From Setaria digitata (Eukaryota; Nematoda; Chromadorea; Rhabditida; Setariidae), in NCBI GenBank assembly GCA_003640385.1, contig RCAB01000563.1:1-38181 (forward strand): a stretch of DNA of 38,181 bases, in the 5' to 3' direction. Position 1 is the first letter of the stretch, and each line of letters begins with the position of its first letter. Below the pieces are notes generated by a model. That model made no database searches, was not told the DNA's origin, and worked only from the letters and a program-made list of their open reading frames with translations. The position numbers were made by a program, and so were the translations under genes. Below, in pieces: positions 12,021 to 22,700 of the stretch.

Positions 12021-13592
12021 GTAGTACTGGTGCATGACATCTGTGACATTATTCTTGTGCTCACATTTCACTAATATGGCTGCATTATAGAAGTTCGAAA
12101 AGTGTGTTAGGGGAAAAATTTTCTAAAATGCGAAAATTTCATCAAGCTGATTAAATATTTTTGCTTTTTTTAAAATTTCTTCCATGTAAATTCATAATTT
12201 TAATTTCCTTCATAATTTTACTTTTATTTTTGTTTTTTTTTTTTTTTAAATTTACAGATCTTAACTTCTCAAGCCTTAATATCGCCAATTTTAATTCCGA
12301 ATTTACAAGTTCAATTTTTGAAATTCATCGACCGACTAATCTGTTTTATTTCATCTATCTAAATATAACCACTTTGAAAGTACTAAAATTATTAAAAAAG
12401 ATTATTCTAAATTTCCAAATTTTCATGCATATAATTTTTTTTTCTAATTTCATTCTTTTACATTTGTAGTTTCAATTTTTATTTCAGATTTGCACCTCTA
12501 ATTTTCCACATTTATAATTTCAATTGCTGAAATTTCAGAAGAAAAAAGCTACAACGTCATGAATTAATTAATTTCATGAAATTTTCTGTTTAACATTAAA
12601 ATATTTCTTACAATCCAAAAAAGTATAATCTTTTTTCTCTCTCTTTCTCATTTCTTATTAATTAATTAAAAATTGTTTAATCAGCGTATGTCACAGTGTA
12701 ATTTAGATATTTTTATAAGTATATAGTATAAGTAATTCAAGATGATGATTTTGCTTGATCACATTCGATCAAAGTAAACCTTTCACGTTTTTCTTTTTTC
12801 TTTAAATTATTTAATAAAATACACGATGATTGATAAAAGACTCATCATTTTTGGAATGAATTTCTTTCTCCTTTTTTTTTTTTTCTTTTTTTTTTTTTGT
12901 TTTAGATGAAAGATAATTAACTGTTCGTTAGAAAAGCTAATTAAATTCATTGTATTTGCTAAGAGACTATTTTTTCTTGTTTTATTTTTTTTTTTTTTGT
13001 TTTTAATTTATATTACATTTATTGAATAAAATTTCTAATGCTATAAAATTTGCATCTGGATTAATTGGTTTCAAATATGAGATTTCAACAAAAGGAAAAA
13101 AGAAGAAAAAAGAGGGAAAGAGAAAACGAGAGAAAGAAATTTCACGGAATTTTTGCCCTTTAAAAGTGGTGGTGGATAAATTTTACAAAAATTGAAATTA
13201 AAAAAAAAATCTTTCATACGCCAAATTGCAACAATTTTTTCACATCTATCTTTTATCAAGTTTCGATCGTTTCCATTTCTTATTTCAACTTTTCCTTTTA
13301 ATTTTGAATTTCTTTGAAAGGAGAAAAAGAAAGAGTGATAGAGGATAAATAATCACTGAAAGAATTGTCAGTCTTTAATAAAAGCAAAATTGAAACATTC
13401 AAAATGGTAGGCAACTAAGTGTTAGCAAAAAAATTTTTCAACCATTATTATTATTATTATTTATTTTTATAATTTTTTAGCTTGAAAATTCGATATGCTG
13501 CAAATTTTTTTAATTTTAATTTCTCAATAAAATTTACCGTTTTTTTTTAATCTAATTAATTTTCTTGTGAATAATTAAGAGAATTAACATCA
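12021..13592. other. AT-rich intergenic DNA, nothing recognised
   Basis: Dominated by T-rich and A-rich tracts, including runs near 12232-12247, 12869-12899 and 12985-12999. The open frames at 12161-12469 (plus) and 13071-13259 (minus) are Phe/Leu/Ile or Lys-rich with no domain, signal or splice support. No RNA gene structure was noticed. Confidence 0.6.
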
Positions 13593-13978
13593 TTTTTTTT
13601 TTCAATTGTTTTATCGTAATTTCGTAACTTTAAAACCAAAAATCTACACTTCTGGTTCATTTAATAATTTTGTGGTTGATTTGGTAATTCTACTTCTCCC
13701 TGTAATAAATTCTGCAATCTAACAGAAAATTAACTACTGAAAGGAAATCATGATTTTTGAGTTCCAATAGAAATAGCGTTTGTNTTTTTTTTTTCAATTG
13801 TTTTATCGTAATTTCGTAACTTTAAAACCAAAAATCTACACTTCTGGTTCATTTAATAATTTTGTGGTTGATTTGGTAATTCTACTTCTCCCTGTAATAA
13901 ATTCTGCAATCTGACAGAAAATTGTTAACTACTGAAAGGAAATCATGATTTTTGAGTTCCAATAGAAATAGCGTTTGT
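13593..13978. repeat. Direct duplication of about 190 bp around a single N (probable assembly joint)
   Basis: Copy 1 is 13593-13783 and copy 2 is 13785-13978, separated only by the N at 13784. Both run from the T-tract and TCAATTGTTTTATCG to AAATAGCGTTTGT. They differ by one substitution and a 3-base insertion in copy 2 (near 13922). This is the signature of two overlapping contig ends placed side by side without merging, perhaps from two alleles. Confidence 0.9.
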
Positions 13979-15800
13979 TCTAAATTCCTTTCTTGAATAT
14001 ATCATTCTATTTGAAAATCGCATATTCTATAAGGAAATCGTGATTTTTAGATTCCAATAGAAAATCATGATGTTTCACATATTCTTCATAAAAAAAAAAA
14101 AAAAAAAAAACCATACGAAACCAAAATTATCATGTTTTAATTTTGCATAATATCTCTTCTGAAAAATGTAATGCTAATTTTCTATTTCAGAAAACTAATA
14201 ATTGAGAAATCATTTCCCAATTGTAATAATTACATTTGATCCAAATTTGAAAACCCGAATTTATTATATTTACAATAAAGCTCTGTAATTAACGCAATTA
14301 ACTAACTATAATTGGAAATTACCAGCACATTTATTTTGTTGTATTCAATTTTATTCAAGTTGAATTTTCGCTATATTGCTATTAGTCATAACGGAAATCA
14401 ACATTGTCGTAATTACTTCACTAATGAAATGATCAATTATACAAGTCTAAAGCTATAAAACTTTAATTTGTGAAACACAAATCAACTGAAAATTTCTAAC
14501 AATTCATTAACTTTATTTCATATACTTTCAGCCTTTCAATATCATTGTTAATTAATTATTGGTATTATAATTTTAAGCAAATATCCCTTTTCAATAAATT
14601 TGCCTATTCTTTTCCTTCTTCTTTTTCAATGAAATTAATTTCTGATTGATAAGCTTAACTTAATAAAATGACATTGTCTTTTTTTTTTTTTTTTTTCCTA
14701 TTTAATTGAGGAAACAAAATGAAGGGGGAAATTAGCTATGGGGAATAAGTTGAAGTAAGCAAAATTATTCCAGGTCAAGAATCCAGAAGTTAACTGTTGT
14801 TCCAGAAGTATTACTATTTTTTTTTTTTGTTTCCTTCTCAAATATCATAATATTACGGCTTATATTCTTCTATATGGCTTCATTAGTGAAGACGAAACTT
14901 GAAATTTCTTTTCGTGTTGCTAACACCTAAGTAAGAATATGCTGAAATATGTTGTGAATATGCCTTTATCATAATCTGCAAGAACAATCATAATAATATG
15001 TGAATTTTGTGGCTCGATCATATCTGAATGATAGCATCTTTCATGATACATGAAAAATATTAAGCTGATATAGTCAATTTTTCCCTTTTTTTTTTTTTTT
15101 TTTTATTAGCTAGAGTTGAAAGGAATAAACTTGCGAAAATATTTTAGCATCAATTTTATCAGCACTGAAAATTAAATGGTTTTTCTCTCTTTCCTTCTCG
15201 CACACATTTCTAAAAAATCTTAAAAAAAAAAAAAAAAAAAGCTGCATAACGAGAGAAACTGAAATGAATTTATCCTACTATTAAAATTCAAAATTTCTGA
15301 CTTCGTTATTTTAATTGCAATATGAAATTTCTTATGCGAATCATTAACTATTGCTATGTATTAATTTTGGTTTAAATTGGAATTTTGAATTATCTGATTT
15401 GAAAACGTAAGAATTTGACCATTCTTACTTTACTTACTCAGACAAAACCTTTACTTCCCAACGCGGAAAGCATAAATTTTAGGAAATTAAAATTAAAAGA
15501 AAAAAGAAAGAGATATGAAATTACCATTGAAGTATTTATTTTCCCATTCGCATTACGCTGTCACATTCTTTCGACTATTTCACTGATATTTTAATTGATT
15601 TGAACAGAGAGCACTTTGTCGTGACGTGAGGTGTTAAAAGAAGAGCAGTAATAAAGTACCGTGTGATGGTGTGTAAAAGTTATTAAGGACCTAGATCAAT
15701 TTACTAACAATTACATTAAATGGATTAATTTAAACTGACAGAAGATCCAGTGAAAGAAATGCACAGAACAGTTTTGTACCTTATCCGGAAGAATGACTGT
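13979..15800. other. AT-rich intergenic DNA, nothing recognised
   Basis: Contains long homopolymers (for example 14090-14110, 14680-14697, 15087-15104 and 15222-15240) in otherwise unique AT-rich sequence. A diverged echo of the preceding duplication (an 'aaggaaatcgtgatttt' motif) occurs near 14031. No open frame with domain content and no RNA gene were found. Confidence 0.55.
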
Positions 15801-15821
15801 AACTGGATGGTGGAAAAATCG

Positions 15822-16003
15822 TGAACTGTACTAGGCAATCGGATAATCCTGAATTGTGCCGAACAAAACGGGCAGTCCCGGTACTGAGACAATCCTGAAC
15901 TGTGCCGAATGATCGGACTACTATCTTGAATTGTACTGAATGATTGGACAATTCCGATTTGTACTGAATAATCAGACAATCCTAAATCGTGCTGAATACC
16001 GGT
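15822..16003. repeat. Degenerate tandem repeat, period about 31 bp
   Basis: Successive variants of TGAATTGTGCCGAATGATCGGACAATCC recur about every 31 bp: near 15822, 15850, 15896, 15927, 15957 and 15984. The minus-strand open frame 15725-15979 simply translates this array (repeating Ser/Ile/Gln/Arg) and is not taken as a gene. GC content here is visibly higher than in the flanks. Confidence 0.75.
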
Positions 16004-16177
16004 CAGTGTTGTAATTAATTAGCTCACTGAACAGCTGCCAGAATGATAACTTTTTTTCCTGAATGACGAAAAAAGAAATCAAAGCTAATCATCAAATTTA
16101 GTTTTAAATTTATCTACCATTTTGAAACGTTCAAAAAGTGCTATCAAATTTCAAATAATAGCATTTTTCTTTGACGT

Positions 16178-16449
16178 GAATTTTAGCAACAGCATGCATT
16201 TGTGCTACATTTATGCAATAGAAATAGTGCAGTAAAACTGTGAGAAATGAAAATTTTTAACGAGCAAGAACTGAAAATTCGAATTTATTTATCGAAAAAA
16301 AAAAANATTTCTTCCATTTTTGAATTTTAACAACAGCATGCATTTGTGCTACATTTATGCAATAGAAATAGTGCAGTAAAACTGTGAGAAATGAAAATTT
16401 TTAACGAGCAAGAACTGAAAATTCGAATTTATTTATCGAAAAAAAAAAA
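16178..16449. repeat. Direct duplication of 128 bp around a single N (probable assembly joint)
   Basis: Copy 1 is 16178-16305, then an N at 16306 and 15 unmatched bases, then copy 2 at 16322-16449. The copies share GCATGCATTTGTGCTAC and end in the same A11 tract. The only difference seen is TTTTAGCAAC versus TTTTAACAAC. Same signature as the other single-N joints in this window. Confidence 0.9.
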
Positions 16450-16499
16450 TTAAGATTTTAATTTTCACATAGAGACTAATCTGAGAGATGGTCATTGTT

Positions 16500-17810
16500 G
16501 CGTACAGAGAGGAAAACGCCTGCTGAATGTAATTATGAGAAGTAGATCAGGTGTAATACTACAGGAATATTATGATCAGTGAGTGAGAGTAAGTAAAATA
16601 GCATAACTATGAGGAGGGTATTGAGTGATGCGGGCTATTGCAAAAATAGTACGCTAAGAGAACTAGGGTAGATTAGCAGACATTATAAGCATTATAAGAT
16701 AATAGTGTAGATTATCATTAATTGATAAGGAAGCAAGGATTGATAGGATTATCGAAGTAACATGTATGCTGAGGAGATGCAAAAAGTGATAAGAATATGT
16801 GAAAAGAGAACATCGATCACAATGGCAACAGAGATTGAGAGTATTTCAGCGAAAAGAATGCAAATACTTTTATTTTCGTTTTAATTGTTTTTATTTTGAT
16901 GGTTGATACATCGTTGGTTTAGCGTTGTTTTCTTACCTGTCCTGTATATGATTGTTTGTTTTTTGTTAATTGATTGTTTACTTTGTTCTCTTATCAGTTG
17001 CTTCATTAACTGAACAATTAATTAGGATGTCCTATCACTTTATCAATATTTGTTCATCATATTTATTTATTAACAGTATTTGTTGATTAATTAATTAGAG
17101 CAAATTAATTGCATCACTTTATCATTATGTTCGTTGCCTATCGGTGTCCATTCACTTTGTCGATATTTGCCATTATTTTAAATGTTGATAGCGATAGTGT
17201 TATCGGTTATTATTTATCACTTAATCATTGGTAAATTCTCATTTCTTACCTGACTTCACCAGTATTTATCATTTACTGATAATTCTGCTACTGGTACTTG
17301 TTCTCTGTTAGGAATATTATCAGTTATTATCACTAATTACTGTTACTTTATTACGAAGTAGATAAGTTATCAGTGTTCATTTGCTTCATTGTGTACTGTT
17401 ATAGTTATTGGTTGCGATGTTGCCGGCAGTAATTTTTTTCCATTGGTAATTACTCTTCTGTAGTGTTGCACATTTAGTTGCTACTAAAATTGTGATTATG
17501 ATATTTTAATTACTAGGATATCGTTAATCATTGCCATTTTTCGATAATTATTGACTCAACCAGCACCCATCCTTTCTCCACAATGATTTCTTGTTTGTCA
17601 TATCGTTACCGATAATTATAGATTATTGTTTTAATGCTATTAGTATTCATTCTCAGTTATGTTCAGTAGTAATTATCATCAGTTACTTTATCAGTAGTAC
17701 TTAGCTGCTATAATCAGAAAGTATGCGCAAAGTCACTGTTAATTATTTCATTATTATTCCGATCGTTGTCTTATTAGTGTTTAACTTATTAGTATTCATT
17801 CCGTAGGCTT
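16500..17810. other. Intergenic zone with strand-switching GATA/TATC motif density
   Basis: About 16500-16860 is purine-rich on the plus strand, with GATAA/GATAG words. From about 16880 to 17800 the composition flips to pyrimidine-rich, with at least a dozen TTATC/CTATC words, often as TTATCAGT or TTATCATT. TTAGTATTCATTC recurs near 17640 and 17780. No open frame or clean period is visible. It could be a decayed repeat, a regulatory cluster, or compositional drift. Confidence 0.4.
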
Positions 17811-18974
17811 TTTTTTTTTTAAATTGCGCAATTTTATCACGATATATCGTAAGGAGAAATCTGTAAAAACATATTTGCTTAGGCTAACAAATATTTGATG
17901 GAGATAGAGTATCATCGATTTGTCTTCTTCTTATTTACTTTATATTGATCTTAAGTTGAAGTTTGTAAAAATTTGAAATGGAAAAATGTTGAGATGTAAT
18001 TGCTTAAAGCTTGAGATTACAAAAATGCAGAGAATTTGTGGTATAATCTTGCTTGATATGACGTTGCCTCTCAAATTATCATGCAATAGTACTTTTTGTT
18101 CTTATCACTGTGTCCTTCACTTTCTATATTTATTGCCATGATAAAGCAAAATATTGATACGATTTTATTCGACATTTTGCATTCAATTTGAAAATAAATG
18201 AAGCAGTGTGTTTCATTACCCTTTCCTATCATTATCATTATTCATATCATCCCTATGGTACTTCCATGAAAAAGGGCCTTTTTTTTTTAAGTCTTTTTTT
18301 CCTTGAACTAATTTTATTATTGATGTGAAAAAAGAAAAGCAAAATTTTATTTTAATGTTGTACTAATGCTTTTTACCAAATGAACCAAAATTATGACGAT
18401 TTTTAGTTCCATAAAAATTGAAAAATTTATTATAATTACTTTTCGAATTTATGAGGTTCATTAATTAGGAAGGCGATATTTTATTTTCAAGTAGTGAAAT
18501 TAATAAAATTTTACTGCAAAAAGGTATGATTGGAATGTTGTCATGAATTTCATGTGAATATATTTTACTGTAAACAACCATTTTAATTACATGAAGAAGA
18601 GATTGGAATGCATGCGTTGTGTAAGTGTAGTAAACATTTCTTTTTTCTAGTGATTACGACAATTGGAGAAGTTTAAAAAAAAAAAGAAAAAAAAAAAAGT
18701 TTAAAGTAAGAATTAACTTGTTAGGCTTGTTTTTGCAGCATTTTGTTTACTTTGCACATAGCAGCTTTTGTATTCTTTTTCATTTCATTTTCAATTTCAA
18801 CATTGTACTTCTTACGCTCATTTCTGCATGCACCTTGAAATTTAATTTTATCTTAGATTGCAGTGGTGAAATTTTCAGCTTAGATTTTAAACCTAAATTC
18901 ACTGTGTGTTTGGTAAATTTTTTGGATGTTTTCATAAGATAAGCATTGGAATTCTAGTTGTTTTGAAGAATTTT

Positions 18975-19006
<32 letters not shown>

Positions 19007-19546
19007 ACTTATTGATTCTCTTTCTACCCTTGAATATAAGTGTCATATCATTTTCACTAAATCGTAGACTGATAATATTGTGTTATGGAATGATTTCAAA
19101 TTTAAATTTAAGTCTGTTTTTTAATCGGCAAACGACTTAACATTGAAATTAGATTCTGATCATTTACTTAAGGACGTGATATCTGTGAGCTTTGCATTTT
19201 CTTTTTCATGCATATTCGTTACAGTTACCTCATTGATTAGAAAATATTATTAAATAGATGTAGAATGGAAATATAATAATATGTTTTTTAAGTCAGCTTA
19301 TATTAAGTCTACTTCGAGGAATTCGCTAATGGAATCGAAAAATTAACTGAGGATTTTAAGAAAATTTTGCTATCGCCAAGTTTCAGCTCGAATTTGAAAT
19401 ATGAATATCGCAAAAGCTAGGAATAATTTATTAAATTTAGATTTTGTTGAAGTTAAAATTGTTGTGAAGTAACTGGGGTTATGTAATTTTTAGTTATTCT
19501 AGTTTTGATTTTTGCCCAGTGAATGAATGTTTTTTTTTTTTTTTTT
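17811..19546. other. AT-rich upstream flank of the ankyrin gene, no gene
   Basis: Unique AT-rich DNA with T-tracts at 17811-17820 and 18984-19006. The plus-strand frame 18718-18942 is Phe/Leu-rich without a domain or splice context. Any promoter of the downstream ankyrin gene should be here or beyond the N gap, but no element could be assigned. Confidence 0.5.
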
Positions 19547-19598
19547 NNNNNNNNNNNNNNNNNNNNNNNNNNNNNNNNNNNNNNNNNNNNNNNNNNNN
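19547..19598. other. Assembly gap of 52 N inside a poly-T tract
   Basis: Fifty-two Ns are flanked on both sides by uninterrupted T (19531-19546 and 19599-19615). The true sequence is probably a long T homopolymer that defeated assembly, about 200 bp upstream of the ankyrin gene start. Confidence 0.95.
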
Positions 19599-19788
19599 TT
19601 TTTTTTTTTTTTTTTATTCGTTTTTGCTAGATTTTTGATGTTGTTTTTTTTGATTCTTTTTTTCTTTGGCATAAATTTTGCGGGGTTTAGATTTCCTATT
19701 TCAGGTTGACGGATTGTTTATTGGATTTTGTTAAAAAAAAATATCGTTACAAATTTATATAATGTGCTGACACGAAGTTAACAAATTG

Positions 19789-19795
19789 ATTTCAG
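19789..19795 (+). promoter_or_regulatory. Candidate trans-splice acceptor of the ankyrin gene
   Basis: ATTTCAG ends 4 nt before the ATG at 19800. A GTAAGC donor follows the second codon at 19806, so the first exon would be only 10 nt (19796-19805). Such a short, acceptor-preceded first exon fits spliced-leader addition. It is the only ATG found that joins exon 2 in frame. Confidence 0.5.
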
Positions 19796-19799
19796 CAAA

Positions 19800-22700
19800 A
19801 TGAATGTAAGCTTTGTGCGTCTTTTTAATTATTCTCTATACATATTTTAATGCTTATTTTGCTGCAGTATTAGTTGACAAAATATTAAACTATCAACGTT
19901 AGCGTAATTTTTTTCTTTTTCTTTTCTTTTTTTTTTTTTTCTTTGTAGAAAAATTAAACTTCAATGAATTTGTAATTTATTTCTTATTTGTTTTAAATGT
20001 TAAATAGCACTGTTAGGATTAGCATAATTAGAGGTTCATATATCATTAATATTTATAGTCGATTGATGATATCCTTTAATCATAATGAAAAATTATCATG
20101 TTAAATTGTATTTAAGCGTTACAAAGTATTTGTTTTTAGGCTGATTTGTTGAAAGCTGTACTGTTAAATGACTTGAGATCACTGCAAGCATGTATTGAGA
20201 AAGGTATTGATGTTAATGAAGTGGACGAGAATGGAACATCACCGTTGCATTTAGCAAGCTATTACGGATATCATCCAATTGTCAATGCACTTATCGATGC
20301 TCGTGCTAGAGTTGATGCACGTGATCGAGAATGGTTTACACCATTGCAGAAGTTTGTTTTATGTTTTATATCAGTAGCATTCCATAGCGCGATTATTCAA
20401 ATGTAATGGGTCGCGAATAAAAAAAAAAAAAAGAAAGAAAGGCTTTAAACAAATAGTTACATTGCTATTTATTCAAACTCTTCTCGACAAATTTTTTTTT
20501 TTTTTGTGATTCAGCATTTGTTTTTTGTTAAAATATTACAATTTCTGCAATATGCGCAACAAGATTAGGTAATTTTTATAATTTTAAATATATAATATTT
20601 GTTCATTGGTTCCTAGAATGTGAACCAATATTTCAATATCTTGTTACAAAAAATATGAAAAATTTCTGCATTCAAGAAAAAAAAAAAAAAAACGAAAAAC
20701 GAAAACAGTATTGATAAACATGAAATGTAGATGTTTGAGTGTTCTGATCATAATCTGTGCTTGGTTTTGTTGTCTTTACAAAGTGAATTTCTCATAATAT
20801 AGATTTTTTGACTTCCTTTGTACGGACTTTTGGAAACGTCTTTGAACTTCTTATTAAATTTTCAGGGCATGTCTACATAATCATCCAAATACAGTGAAAA
20901 TATTGATTAGTCGTGGTGCGAAGCCAAATAGTGCAACGAAACAATTCCTTACATCATTGCATATATGTGCACAAGTTAATGCACTGAGTTGTGCTGAAGT
21001 AATCCTTGATAATTGCGATTCCATTCTTGGTAAGTGTTAATAAATATAAAGAAACTGAATAACCATTTTGACTCGTTAATATTTATTACTTTTATCGATT
21101 AAAATGCTCAGTAAATTTTAACTTGTCAAACTGGCATTTACTTTTGGATTTTAAAAGCAAAATAGAATCCTTGTAGATATGACTGGCAAATAGATGTGTG
21201 GAATTTCCATATTAAAACTATCGTTAAAAACTTAAGATTGTTTCATGCTTTATATTCCAGCGTATTGAAACATCCATGTACTATTCGTTTCTACTGATTC
21301 AAAAAAAAAAAAAGTAATTTTAGCTTTATTTTCTGAAAATTTTGGTATTTCCTCTGTTTTTCTAGAGCAGTATTTCAGATCGCCCAGAGTGGGGTGGTTC
21401 TCCGCCACTTCATTATGCAGCATCATATGGAAATTCAGCTTTTGTCGAATTTTTGTTAAAAAAAGGTGCTTCTCCAAATACTCGGTGAATTTTTACTTGC
21501 AGAATCTCTCACTCTAGCTTTTCTATTATTATACTATGGTCAGAAATTAATTTATACTCACTAATGGGTAATATCATTTTCCTTAAATTATTATGATAAA
21601 AAGAAACTGAAATTAATAAGTGACTGAAGAGGTAAATTATAAAAGTTTTCTTTATTCTTTTCAGGAATAAACGAGGTATGACTGCAGCACATTGGGCTGC
21701 CCTGAATGGGCATGGTGGTATTCTGAAATTACTTTTTAACGGTGGTGCTGATCTGAGGTTGCGAGATCAACAGACGAGAACTGTCTTGCATTACGCTGCG
21801 ATGTCTGGCGATATGGATTCTGTGAGGCTTATCCTGGAAAATACATCATTACCCATTGATAGTCAGTGCTCTAATGGCTACACTCCGTTACATTATGCGG
21901 TGCTAAATGGTCGAAGTCGAGTTGCTGAAATGTGTGGCTTATTTTTTTTTTTTTTTTTTTTGATAAACAAACTTTCCTGACGATATTCTAGCCTATGAGT
22001 GAATGAAACAAAGTACGTAGCTTACATATGAACACATTTGATACTTGGTGATGTGCCTGAATAAGATAGTTAGTCTCAGTAAGCGTATCGGAATCCATCA
22101 TATTAAATTTAATGCGGTTTTGTGCTAAAGGACGCAGATTTTTTTCATTTTACTTTTCATAAGTAATATCGAATTTACCTACGTTAAATTTACCTACGTT
22201 TTGCGAATTACTTCGTTCTTCATTTTTTTTTTTTTTTTTTTTTAAGTTAAAACTAGAAAAAATGATCAACAACAAAAAAATGATCAGGAGATAGAAATTT
22301 GGGTGGTTTGTTTCATGAGGATATTGATATAGTCAGTTGTTATGATTCTGAACGATATGTGAAAGAGTTTCGTAAAGTAGGTTTTACGAAAGTAGATTTG
22401 AATCAGTCCTCTGAATTGAATATTTTTAGGTTGATCAGTAGTGGAGCTGACCCATTCGTGGCATGTTATAACAATGGATTTATACCTCTTCATATAGCTG
22501 CCGGTTTTACCGAAGGCACTCTAAGTTGCGATGTGAGTTTTTGGTCGAAGTAGAAACTTATACCAGTTTTGTTTTTTTGTGTTCGTGACTTCTTGAATCG
22601 CAGACCAATATAGAAATAAATCAAAATAGCGAAATTTTTGGTTTTGTTAGTGCAATGCAAAACTCCATTCGTATAAACGCTAAGCAGTACTTAGATGTTC

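Noticed and set aside
15725..15979. Minus-strand frame with Ser/Gln/Ile repeats
   Set aside because: Direct translation of the degenerate 31-bp repeat; no start context or domain.
22284..22493. Minus-strand frame opposite ankyrin exon 6
   Set aside because: Shadow of the sense exon and its intron; the sense exon has domain and splice support.
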